NCBI RefSeq assembly: GCF_000503215.1
Contig: NZ_AYTD01000001.1
Coordinates: 124,001-188,000 of the forward strand
Direction of reading: 5' to 3'
Length of the DNA stretch: 64,000 nt
Source: Pseudomonas canadensis
GTDB lineage: Bacteria > Pseudomonadota > Gammaproteobacteria > Pseudomonadales > Pseudomonadaceae
The notes beneath the pieces were generated by a model, which made no database searches, had not been told where the DNA came from, and saw only the letters and a list, made by a program, of their open reading frames with translations. This document shows, one piece after another, positions 57,378 through 64,000 of the stretch. Within the stretch, counting starts at the first letter, position 1. Every line of letters starts with the position of its first letter. The position numbers and the translations under genes were made by a program.

Positions 57378-57704
57378 GTGGAAAAAAGCTATTATTTGAA
57401 AAATTTAGTCATTGGGCTGGTTATGTTTGCAATTTGCTTCTTTGTTTTTAAATCTGATGATGATGCGGTTCTTTCTTTTTTAGTAACTGGCGTTAATGCT
57501 TTTTTATTTCCATTTGCAAAGCGCTTAGTCGAGGATGTGGTGTTTCGTTATACTCGTAAAGATTTTTGGAGTTCGGGTCCTTTAATGACTGGGGCTGCAA
57601 ATGGTGGGTATGCACTATTGTATGGCGTCTATTTTGCATTGGCTATTCCGCTTGGTGTGGTGTTTTTTATTCGTATGTACATTGCAAAGAAGGCTGCCAT
57701 ATAG
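57378..57704 (+). CDS. Immunity protein to a pore-forming bacteriocin
   Basis: Inner membrane protein of 108 aa with three or four hydrophobic segments (about 9-24, 31-47 and 76-103). It matches the colicin E1/pyocin S5 immunity family in layout: YYLKNLVIGL at the start, FPFAKRLVED and FRYTRKDFW in the middle, and ALAIPLGVVFF at the end. I chose the GTG at 57378, with TAGGTGG 5 bases before; the frame opens at 57369. It converges on the bacteriocin gene, 11 bp apart, the standard arrangement for pore-forming colicins. It likely blocks the pore in the producing cell. Confidence 0.83.
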   Translation: MEKSYYLKNLVIGLVMFAICFFVFKSDDDAVLSFLVTGVNAFLFPFAKRLVEDVVFRYTRKDFWSSGPLMTGAANGGYALLYGVYFALAIPLGVVFFIRMYIAKKAAI

Positions 57705-57715
57705 GCAGCCTTTTA

Positions 57716-58873
57716 CTATAGCTCTGCTATGAAGTTATTTATTTTATCAACGTTCGCGTCAGTAATTAGAGCGCCAGTGATAGCCATCAAGAAAGCAAAT
57801 GTCAGTATGCCCAATGGGGTTACCGCAATAAACCCAAACATTGCACTAACCAGCGCTGTTGCTGCGACACCAAGAGCAATGGATTCGACCTTTACGAAAA
57901 AAGGTTTCCAGTCATTTGACTTTTGAGAGTTTTTGTATTCAGTATAGGCATCTTTAAAGTCAAAGGCCGGTCCAATTAGCCCGAAGCCTTTACTAAATTT
58001 GGCTGCTGCTTTACTAATGGCTTCAAAGTCCATTGAGTCGATATATTTAGCTGCTGCGGCTCTGTCGCTGGCACTAAATTTTTTATTCAGTGCATCTTTA
58101 TATTTATCGAACGCCTTAAATGCCTCATCCGCACTGCGAATTTTGCTCCCTTTAGCACTTTCTGCCAGCTCGCTTGCGACAATTAATGCTTTATCACCAA
58201 ATTTTCCTGCCACCTCTTTAGAAAAGGCTGCTGTGAATTTGATAGGGTCTTCAATATTGTTAGTCGCAATCATCGCTTCTTTGGCTTGTGCGTCCACATT
58301 GGCTTTTTTTCTTGTTGCAAAATCAGCTAGGTCGTTGAGTCGTTTTACCTCATATGCAGCGTAAAGCGATTTTAGCCAGTCTTTATAACTGTCCTCCGGA
58401 ATAGACACACCGTAGGTCAGGCGTGCAGCAGCTTCCCTAATAAAAGTGGTGACGGGCTGATCGAAAAAATTGCGTCGGTAAAAGCTATTGGCAACTGCTT
58501 GAAGTGAGACGACGTCAAGGGAGGTTTGTGAGATGATATTTTCTAGAGAGCGCATCTCACTCCAAATATTGGCAACCTCATCCTCAGGCTTAATATTTCG
58601 AAGCTTTTTGTCGTCTTCAGTTTTTTTCTGAACATCTGACGGGATTGACTGACGTTTTTTCGCGTATTCTTTTTCTTGGGTTTCGGCCGTGGTAATAATT
58701 GATCCTCTGAATTTTTCACTGACTTCTTTTCGGGCGTTCGCGATAATTTTTTTTCCAATAGCGCTGTTACCAAAATCATCGCCATAGCCACCGCCGCTTA
58801 TTGGTCCGGCTCCATACGTCTGTTCTTTATAGGCGGTAATTACTACCGGACCGATCTCCATAGCTTCGCTCAT
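57716..58873 (-). CDS. Pore-forming bacteriocin, colicin E1/pyocin S5-like
   Basis: Secreted toxin of 385 aa that depolarises related bacteria. The N-terminus MSEAMEIGPVVITAYKEQTY looks like a TonB box followed by a glycine-rich linker. The central region is a long charged helical stretch (receptor and translocation part). The pore domain covers about residues 200-385, with the buried hydrophobic hairpin at about 332-370 (ALGVAATALVSAMFGFIAVT, then PLGILTFAFLMAITGALI) and a DANVDKINNFI end. It is shorter than pyocin S5 (498 aa). A 49-aa ORF overlaps its start by 4 bases and a LexA box lies upstream. AT-rich codon use suggests acquisition by transfer. Confidence 0.87.
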   Translation of the reverse strand: MSEAMEIGPVVITAYKEQTYGAGPISGGGYGDDFGNSAIGKKIIANARKEVSEKFRGSIITTAETQEKEYAKKRQSIPSDVQKKTEDDKKLRNIKPEDEVANIWSEMRSLENIISQTSLDVVSLQAVANSFYRRNFFDQPVTTFIREAAARLTYGVSIPEDSYKDWLKSLYAAYEVKRLNDLADFATRKKANVDAQAKEAMIATNNIEDPIKFTAAFSKEVAGKFGDKALIVASELAESAKGSKIRSADEAFKAFDKYKDALNKKFSASDRAAAAKYIDSMDFEAISKAAAKFSKGFGLIGPAFDFKDAYTEYKNSQKSNDWKPFFVKVESIALGVAATALVSAMFGFIAVTPLGILTFAFLMAITGALITDANVDKINNFIAEL

Positions 58874-59019
58874 GGTCGTTCTCCCTTCTTAAGTTGCTCG
58901 CGTATGGCCTGCTCATTCGTGAGGTAATGGATGGTACTAGGCAGATCGGCCAGTTGAATGTTCAAACCTTTTCGGGCACTTGCTCCCGTAAGGACGGCGG
59001 AGTATTTAAATGTAGTCAT
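58870..59019 (-). CDS. Small ORF coupled to the bacteriocin gene
   Basis: A 49-aa protein, MTTFKYSAVLTGASARKGLN then IQLADLPSTIHYLTNEQAIR, ending EQLKKGERP. AAGGA lies 8 bases before its ATG. Its stop overlaps the bacteriocin start as ATGA, so the toxin is translated after it. It has no signal peptide and no family I recognise. It could be a regulator or adaptor of the toxin, or simply a coupling leader. Too short for usual ORF cut-offs. Confidence 0.6.
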   Translation of the reverse strand: MTTFKYSAVLTGASARKGLNIQLADLPSTIHYLTNEQAIREQLKKGERP

Positions 59020-59109
59020 CAGTTATATCCTTATCTCAGATGAGTATTTCTATCCATGAAGTGGGCACGATATGGCTCAGTTGCTTTATAAGCATGAGAC
59101 ACGCGTTAA

Positions 59110-59125
59110 CTGTATGCATAAACAG
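59110..59125. promoter_or_regulatory. LexA (SOS) box upstream of the bacteriocin
   Basis: CTGT-ATGCATAA-ACAG fits the CTGTN8ACAG consensus exactly, and the flanks (AACTGTAT, AACAGTAT) improve it. It is about 91 bp upstream of the 49-aa ORF. No PrtN-type P-box (ATTGNNGTNN) was seen. DNA damage should induce the bacteriocin. Confidence 0.8.
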
Positions 59126-59312
59126 TATTTTGCGCAATCGATTTATGCAGTGGTGCATATTTTTTGGGGTAAATGGTAATGATTGTCAACTGCGGTCGTG
59201 CGTTTTGAGCTGACGTTGAGCTACTCAGATTTTGAAAGTGGGCATGGCTGCGTGCTTTAGCGCCCGCTGGAAGAGACGTCCGATGCGCCGTATCGGACGT
59301 CTGCGAGCTCAA

Positions 59313-59603
59313 CTACAACGGGTGCGGACCACCTGGCTGAATAGCCAAGTGCAAGTCATCCAGAACCGCTTTGCCCATTTCACACAGGTAATGCGCGGCA
59401 AAGGCGAGCCTCGCGTTTCTGGGGTCCATGGCTACTTCAAGCGAAAGGATGGTGGCGCAGTCGAGGACGTGCGCGGCATGTTCAAGGGCTTCACGCAGTG
59501 GAACCCCGGCGTTGACACGGAACATCTTCAAATGGTGTTTGCCCTCGCCGCAGTCTGCGAAGGTTTGGACGCCAATGGTGGTTGCTGAGGGTGGGGTGCT
59601 CAT
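59313..59603 (-). CDS. DUF3077-type small protein
   Basis: A 96-aa cytoplasmic protein with TIGVQTFADCGEGKHHLKMF, VNAGVPLREALEHAAHVLDC and AAHYLCEMGKAVLDDLHLAI, the layout of the DUF3077 family found in many copies in Pseudomonas. GGAGG lies 5 bases before the ATG at 59603. It is preceded by a 21-aa coupled ORF and a structured region. Function unknown. Confidence 0.75.
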   Translation of the reverse strand: MSTPPSATTIGVQTFADCGEGKHHLKMFRVNAGVPLREALEHAAHVLDCATILSLEVAMDPRNARLAFAAHYLCEMGKAVLDDLHLAIQPGGPHPL

Positions 59604-59665
59604 TGCTGACCTCCCACATGATCGTTGGAGGTATAGGTACGGACGGCGCTACGGTAATCAAGCAT
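59600..59665 (-). CDS. 21-aa leader ORF coupled to the DUF3077 gene
   Basis: MLDYRSAVRTYTSNDHVGGQ plus a final Q, then TGA. The stop overlaps the DUF3077 start as ATGA. GAGAGG lies 9 bases before its ATG. The GGAGGT inside its last codons is also the ribosome-binding site of the DUF3077 gene, so translation of the leader would regulate or couple the next gene. Confidence 0.55.
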   Translation of the reverse strand: MLDYRSAVRTYTSNDHVGGQQ

Positions 59666-59990
59666 GGTGTGAAACCTCTCTGATGACCAACTGAGACGGC
59701 CACACATCGTTTCCAGGCGATGGGTGGCAGCCGTGCGCAGGCTGGAAACCGAGACAGAGACTACTCGGCAGACACGAATGTCTCCCACACACGGCCGCCA
59801 AAAAGCACAAACGGCAGACATAAAAAAAGCGTCTGCTGATGGTTTGACGACGCTGCGTGCGTCTCGGTGACGGGTTTCCAGGCCCGGTCGCTGATGAGCA
59901 GCGACCATCAGAGGTTAACTGGCTACGGGCAGTGCTGCAAGATGCGTGTGCTTTACCCGACGAGCCGAAAAACGAGTGATAAATGTTATT
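59666..59990 (-). other. Structured region upstream of the DUF3077 operon
   Basis: About 325 bp without a convincing gene. It has a GTCGCTG/CAGCGAC hairpin (59887-59905) and GTTTCCAG (59709-59716) facing CTGGAAAC (59742-59749), plus a third GTTTCCAG at 59874-59881. A GCAGAC/GTCTGC pair flanks a T-rich stretch (59814-59836). Several overlapping reading frames here look like by-products of a conserved RNA. No known RNA family is identified. Confidence 0.45.
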
Positions 59991-60008
59991 CACGCAATAA
60001 TGAGTGAC

Positions 60009-61835
60009 TTAATCCATGTTCTGGCGCAGACGGCTTATTAGAACTGCTTCTTGTGTTGTCATAGAGCTTTTTGCTCTGACCCAGTCTAAAATAGGGCCTT
60101 GTGCAAATGAATCCGATTGCATGAAAACCTTCTGTAAAATCCATGCGCTTATTGGAATATACGCTGCAGCAGCTACAGCAGCTGGGGCGGTAATAGTCCC
60201 TGCAATTGCAGACGCAGCGCTCACTAATCCCAGTAAATCCATTTTTTGTAATTTTCTCTGATTTTTTTCGAATTTTTTGATTTGTATGTTTAGGCTGTGT
60301 ATATACTCCAGCAGCGCCTCATTAGAACCTGCGTGCTCATAGATAACCTTTTGTAGTAAGAGTAAGTCCGATCCCTTGAACGCCTCTTCAATCTCTACTA
60401 TTGAAGCGTCATTGTCTAAGCACAGGACTCCATTGATTAAAATGTTCATGTCGCACACTGGTGCGATAAGATTATTTTGTTTTACACCAGTCATGATGCT
60501 GGCAGAGAATTCCGCCAGTGGGCCTTCATTGAATTCACGGGTTTGAATTGGGCTGTAAGCTGCACCGAGGGCGGCTGCCCACTCTACTGATGCCATCGTC
60601 TCATAGATAACTGCACCTAACTCGACTCCGTGATGTTCTTTTGCGATTCCTTCGGCAACCCTGCTTAACCCATTGCGCATCATTCCGATGGCACCGAGAT
60701 CACTAAAACTGTACTCAAGCGCTGGCCAGACTTTAGAGAAGTGCTCAATGAAAATTGTTGGCAATGCATTCGATTGCGTATCTTTTATATTTGCCAGTAA
60801 GTCTAAAACTGACCTTCTCTCCACATTGTTAAGGTTTGGGAATAATAATGGATTTCGTCTTCTTGATTCCGCAATAGACGCTGCAGCAAGTCTTTTTGAG
60901 AAGATTACTGACTTTGGAGACGCTTCAATTATTTTGGCAAGAAAACCTAAAGGGTACATAGGTAACTTTCCGGGTACGATAAAGCCGACTCGTCCATTAA
61001 GAACTAAATGTATTATTTCACTTTCTGTGATGTTAAGTCCTTTGAAGAACGAGTCGATGCGCGTATTTATAGGTAGAGCAATCCAGATTAGTTTGTAAAG
61101 TGTTAAATATGCTCTTATGTTCTTTGGTTCGAAGGCTGTGCTATTTATAAAGCAGGAGCAGGCCTCTCTAGAGTTGAAGGCGGTTAAGTAATGGTGCCTA
61201 TCTGTATTTCCTTCTGCGAAAAGCGAGAGTCTACTGTCTACCCAAAAGTCCTCGTCTTCCTCTAGTGCGATTTTTATTATGTTAGGCGGTGAATTTTTTC
61301 TAGCATCACTTTCGTGCTTTGTACCACGAGGATGTTGCCAAGCCTTTTGGTTGACTACGATCTCTGCTTCGATGTTGAAGCCTAAATTTGCTAGCGCTAG
61401 GTCGACTTCAAGCTTCTGCTCATACGAAATATCCGTCTCGACCTCTAATCTGATTCCACCATGATCGGAGTGAACGCCGAATCTAGGAAAGTCTTTGGGT
61501 AATATAGTTTTGAGGAGTTTATTGAACTCAGGGGTCGAAAAAGGCACTCCGTGATGCTGGGACAGTTGAATGCTGGTTCTTGCGGGTACCGAAACAGCAC
61601 CTTGAGGAGCCTCTCTAACGATCTCTACAGGAGTGCCCATAATCCTACACGATTCATGGAACCAGGCTGAGACCTCGTTGAATTCAGGCTCGGTTATATC
61701 CATGCTTTTTTTGTCGATCAATATGTAGTATCGATCATTGAGCTCCCACAAGCCTTCAAAAAATATGTTGTTTTTTTGGAGTATTAATCGTTCGTAGGAT
61801 TCTTGAGCATAACCACGGATAAAGGCATTTTTCAT
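60009..61835 (-). CDS. Large protein of unknown function, candidate effector of a two-gene system
   Basis: A 608-aa protein that I do not recognise. The N-terminal half is soluble and mixed alpha/beta (EGLWELNDRYYILIDKKSMD; IRLEVETDISYEQKLEVDLA). The middle is predicted helical (LAKIIEASPKSVIFSKRLAA), and a coiled coil occurs at about residues 505-530. A hydrophobic alanine-rich region at about 534-567 (LGLVSAASAIAGTITAPAAV) could be one or two membrane helices near the C-terminus. No nuclease, kinase or helicase motif is visible. Base composition is AT-rich, unlike the core genes. It is the downstream gene of a two-gene unit, 42 bp behind the DUF4238-like gene. Confidence 0.65.
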   Translation of the reverse strand: MKNAFIRGYAQESYERLILQKNNIFFEGLWELNDRYYILIDKKSMDITEPEFNEVSAWFHESCRIMGTPVEIVREAPQGAVSVPARTSIQLSQHHGVPFSTPEFNKLLKTILPKDFPRFGVHSDHGGIRLEVETDISYEQKLEVDLALANLGFNIEAEIVVNQKAWQHPRGTKHESDARKNSPPNIIKIALEEDEDFWVDSRLSLFAEGNTDRHHYLTAFNSREACSCFINSTAFEPKNIRAYLTLYKLIWIALPINTRIDSFFKGLNITESEIIHLVLNGRVGFIVPGKLPMYPLGFLAKIIEASPKSVIFSKRLAAASIAESRRRNPLLFPNLNNVERRSVLDLLANIKDTQSNALPTIFIEHFSKVWPALEYSFSDLGAIGMMRNGLSRVAEGIAKEHHGVELGAVIYETMASVEWAAALGAAYSPIQTREFNEGPLAEFSASIMTGVKQNNLIAPVCDMNILINGVLCLDNDASIVEIEEAFKGSDLLLLQKVIYEHAGSNEALLEYIHSLNIQIKKFEKNQRKLQKMDLLGLVSAASAIAGTITAPAAVAAAAYIPISAWILQKVFMQSDSFAQGPILDWVRAKSSMTTQEAVLISRLRQNMD

Positions 61836-61877
61836 ACGGGTTAATTCCTGTTCTGATCGGATATAATTCAGAATAAG

Positions 61878-62789
61878 TCACATATGGAACCGTTGGCGGG
61901 TTTCTACTCCAGGAAGTCCGTCAATCAAAACATCAAGCGGGCCTTTAGAACCATATTTACGGTGCTCATCAAGGATGAAGTCATCCGTAAGAACAGGACG
62001 ATCCTTCCTGAAAAACAGGGCGCTTTTTGAATAGATTTGTACGGCTTTGTTACATTCATCTACCTCACTGTCGTTGAGGACAAGCGTTGAGATTCTAGGC
62101 TCATTTTTGTATGAGGTCGGCTTGCTTACTATTACGCTCATCATTGGCGTAAGAGCCACCAATATTTTTGGGCTGTGAGGTGGATTAATGCAGCCTGAAA
62201 TATTGTTAAATATGCCATCTCCGAAAATGAACTCCTTGTTTTCTGAAAGCAGTACAGCATACTTTCCGTCGCATCCAATGCTGTCAGCAATCATTCGTTG
62301 GGCATTTCTCATATTCAGTCCGATAATTGCGTTTCTTTCTTGTGATGGTAAACGGCCTCTAAGTTTTTCAGCTATTGCAACCGATGCCTCTCTGTTCATA
62401 GGGCTTCTAACTGCAAGAGAGACTACGCATTCAGTGAAGAGTTTAAGTTGGTCGTTAGTCGCTACTTCAGGGGTGAAGCGATCTTTAAAGTCTTTGTCTG
62501 GTATTTTTTCGTACCGTAGAGTACTCAACCATTCAATTAAAGTCGGGAAGTTGCTGTCGGCATTGTCAAAGACGTTCTCGAAGCTAGTGTCAAATGGTGA
62601 GTCTTCGGAAGGATTGGCGTTCAGCTTTATGTGGTGCCCATTGCCAATCATACCTAATTTCGCAGGTGGAATTTTTTTGCAAGTCCCATCAGGGCTGATC
62701 CAGCTGGTGAATCCATCATCATCCGCCCAGTTTTTAGAAACGCATCTCGGCCACCAATGATGCAAAGCAGATTTCATTTTCCGTTGCAT
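61878..62789 (-). CDS. DUF4238-like protein, first gene of the two-gene unit
   Basis: A 303-aa protein with features of DUF4238: an N-terminal HHWWPRC in place of the usual HHW-P-F, an SLAVRSPMNRE helix, and the LLSENKEFIFGDGIF strand. DUF4238 proteins occur in phage and mobile regions and have been suspected in defence, but no activity is established. AAAGGA lies 11 bases before the ATG. It is AT-rich and precedes the 608-aa gene by 42 bp, so the two are probably co-expressed. Further family assignment needs profile searches. Confidence 0.6.
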   Translation of the reverse strand: MQRKMKSALHHWWPRCVSKNWADDDGFTSWISPDGTCKKIPPAKLGMIGNGHHIKLNANPSEDSPFDTSFENVFDNADSNFPTLIEWLSTLRYEKIPDKDFKDRFTPEVATNDQLKLFTECVVSLAVRSPMNREASVAIAEKLRGRLPSQERNAIIGLNMRNAQRMIADSIGCDGKYAVLLSENKEFIFGDGIFNNISGCINPPHSPKILVALTPMMSVIVSKPTSYKNEPRISTLVLNDSEVDECNKAVQIYSKSALFFRKDRPVLTDDFILDEHRKYGSKGPLDVLIDGLPGVETRQRFHM

Positions 62790-63013
62790 ACTAATTTCCG
62801 TCCTTTGAGGTTGATATAGGTAGCCCTCGATGGGCTAAGTTTTCGTAGTCTTCCGATAGGGCACGCTTGGCAAGAGCACGACGTAGTGCCGGATTTAGTT
62901 CTGAATAGTGGCATATCGCCTAGGATGCAAGGAAGTCCAATGCTTAAGGGATTTTCTTGTACGGGGAATAAATTTCGGTATAGCGAATGGTTTTCCGGCA
63001 GAGCGTGCTCACA

Positions 63014-63031
63014 GTGATAAACTGCTATCAC
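63014..63031. promoter_or_regulatory. Palindrome upstream of the Ogr-type gene
   Basis: GTGATA and TATCAC flank 6 bases, 22 bp before the Ogr start. It could be an operator for a phage repressor or for the activator itself. It does not match the TGTN12ACA Ogr site. Confidence 0.4.
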
Positions 63032-63053
63032 ATTGTTTCTTATAGAGAAGCCT

Positions 63054-63314
63054 ATGCGGGTTTATTGCAAAGTATGTGGAGAAAAAGGTCGAATCGCCTC
63101 CCGCGACGAGCTAACCCTAGAATTCGCCCGCCTCTACTGCCAATGCAGCTCCCCTCACTGTGGCCACACCTGGGTCGCCAACCTGACCTTCTCCCACACC
63201 CTCAACCCCTCCGCCCAGGCGGTCGACCGTTTGCTGTTCGACCGCCTGCGCAGTTTGTCCAAGGTCCAGCAGCGCGACCTGTTTGATCAACTCGGCGTGG
63301 TCTCCTCCACATAG
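63054..63314 (+). CDS. ogr: Ogr/Delta-type zinc-finger phage activator
   Basis: Late-gene transcription activator of P2-like phages. The zinc ligands are C5, C8, C31 and C36, giving exactly C-X2-C-X22-C-X4-C as in P2 Ogr (MRVYCKVCGEKG, then CQCSSPHCGHTW). Length 86 aa against 72 in P2 Ogr, with a longer C-terminal tail. I chose the ATG at 63054; an AGAGAAG lies just upstream. The frame is open from 63033. It supports a P2-like origin for the island, and its targets, the late operons, are no longer present. Confidence 0.82.
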   Translation: MRVYCKVCGEKGRIASRDELTLEFARLYCQCSSPHCGHTWVANLTFSHTLNPSAQAVDRLLFDRLRSLSKVQQRDLFDQLGVVSST

Positions 63315-63610
63315 TTGCGCAGCATCTCTTCGGCTTTTTCAAAGCCATTGAGCTGGGCCACTCCGTAGTCAATCAGGGCGAGTCTGGCGCGTTGCGTCAG
63401 TTGTAAACCGGTGGTGAGCAGGGCAACCAGCAGGGCGAAGCTGTCGCCGCATTCCTCAAATTGGTCGCGCATTTTCATGATGCAGACGGGGGCATTCAAC
63501 ACAACGATTTCTCCTTTTTCGATGTAGTTGGCCGGTAGTTTAAGGGCCGGATTTTTCCCCGCCAGTGGGCGTTTGCCCTGCGTTTGTAAGTAGGTAATAT
63601 CGCCAACCAT
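63287..63610 (-). CDS. Small hypothetical protein
   Basis: A 107-aa protein of unknown family, MVGDITYLQTQGKRPLAGKN at the start and a hydrophobic helical part SFALLVALLTTGLQLTQRAR. The start has no strong ribosome-binding site, and a shorter form from an internal ATG (MKMRDQFEECGD) is possible. Its 3' end overlaps the convergent ogr gene by 28 bp. Composition is intermediate between core and island. Confidence 0.45.
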   Translation of the reverse strand: MVGDITYLQTQGKRPLAGKNPALKLPANYIEKGEIVVLNAPVCIMKMRDQFEECGDSFALLVALLTTGLQLTQRARLALIDYGVAQLNGFEKAEEMLRNYVEETTPS

Positions 63611-63811
63611 CCTACGAAAAAACGTTCCATCGTCAGCGCCTTTGCCTCTGTTGCGTACGAACTCAGCTGTGTTCTGCTGAAAATTTTTGAAGCGAATTTG
63701 TGCATGTCGATGGCTCTAATTCGGGAGTTTCAGCGAGCCGTAGCGCACTGAATAACGGGGTGCCCAGCGTTCACTGAGTTCTGGCGCTGTTTCATTCATT
63801 TACAAAAACAA

Positions 63812-63832
63812 GGGCGCCGAAGCGCCCCTGTT
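63812..63832 (-). terminator. Terminator of the gene at the right edge
   Basis: GGGGCGC and GCGCCCT form a stem with a TTCG-type loop on the minus strand, followed by TTGTTTTTG. It lies 18 bp after the stop at 63850. Confidence 0.75.
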
Positions 63833-63849
63833 TCACCTTGGCGTGTGCA

Positions 63850-64000
63850 TCAGGGTGCGCTGAGGTGGATGCTCAAAGCATCGAGGGAGACGACGCCATA
63901 GACGCGCTGTCCATCTGGCCCTTCGAACACGACGACCACTTGTTTGCCGGGCAGTGGAATACGGGCCACACCGTAACCGCTGTCGAACTCCAACAACCGG
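63850..64000 (-). CDS. 3' end of an unidentified gene (cut by window edge)
   Basis: The last 49 codons and a TGA of a minus-strand gene are visible: LLEFDSGYGVARIPLPGKQV, then VVVFEGPDGQRVYGVVSLDA and LSIHLSAP. It reads like a beta-rich C-terminal domain. Codon use is that of the core genome. Product not recognised from this fragment. Confidence 0.6.
   Translation of the reverse strand, partial: RLLEFDSGYGVARIPLPGKQVVVVFEGPDGQRVYGVVSLDALSIHLSAP

Noticed and set aside
59232..59588. 118-aa plus-strand ORF opposite the DUF3077 gene
   Set aside because: It is the antisense frame of a recognisable family and has no ribosome-binding site.
59658..59993. Two overlapping minus-strand ORFs of 102 and 111 aa upstream of DUF3077
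   Set aside because: Their composition (Cys, Arg, Ser-rich) and position over nested inverted repeats suggest by-products of a structured leader. Only the 21-aa ORF has a proper ribosome-binding site and overlap.
62774..63031. 85-aa minus-strand ORF with a CSCQAC motif upstream of the DUF4238-like gene
   Set aside because: It starts with a GTG that has no ribosome-binding site, covers the palindrome before ogr, and overlaps the next gene. A remnant is possible but not supported.

Overview
The window is chromosomal DNA of a Pseudomonas of the P. fluorescens group. Coding sequence is GC-rich with strong G/C third positions, REP/REPIN-type hairpins lie between genes, and gene content matches Pseudomonas families. 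From memory, gshA, the small thioesterase, tex, ompR/envZ (amgR/amgS), rimK, hslR, hslO, pckA, fdhD with its oxidoreductase, a LysM protein, a HAD nucleotidase, nudE, cysQ, dctB/dctD and rmlBACD follow the P. aeruginosa order of roughly PA5203 to PA5161. No database was consulted.

Layout. 1-7.1 kb: D-cysteine desulfhydrase (cut by the window edge), serine acetyltransferase, a BCCT choline-type transporter behind a perfect 28-bp palindrome, a LysR remnant, an OprD-type porin and an aldo/keto reductase. 7.2-10.7 kb: a taurine operon tauABCD. 10.9-31.6 kb: core genes for glutathione, transcription accessory factor Tex, envelope-stress OmpR/EnvZ, the RimABK ribosome-modification set, Hsp15, Hsp33, PEP carboxykinase, a Fic/YhfG toxin-antitoxin pair, a DUF2135-like/TPR protein, RecQ and two hot-dog thioesterases. 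31.8-42.6 kb: FdhD with an FdhF/YdeP-type molybdoenzyme, LysR, Kbp, YrfG, NudE, CysQ, a thioesterase and the DctB/DctD two-component system. 42.6-46 kb: rmlBACD (dTDP-L-rhamnose). 46-55.8 kb: a three-domain kinase/aminotransferase fusion next to agmatine deiminase, a TonB-dependent receptor, a second OprD porin, a tautomerase and an atypical SDR.

56.0-63.3 kb is a mobile, partly AT-rich island. An AraC-type regulator gene is cut at about 56026 and joined to the end of a P2-like terminase gene, followed by a P2-like portal gene (gpQ). To the right lie an immunity gene and a convergent pore-forming, colicin/pyocin-S5-like bacteriocin with a LexA box and a coupled 49-aa ORF. Next come a DUF3077-type gene with a 21-aa coupled leader ORF and a structured upstream region, then a two-gene unit of unknown function (a 608-aa protein and a DUF4238-like protein), and an Ogr/Delta zinc-finger activator with the family's exact cysteine spacing. 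This looks like a decayed P2-like prophage that kept its cargo locus. The two-gene unit is the best candidate in the window for an undescribed (for example anti-phage) system, and the bacteriocin locus is a second one. The right edge carries a small uncharacterised gene and the 3' end of another gene.
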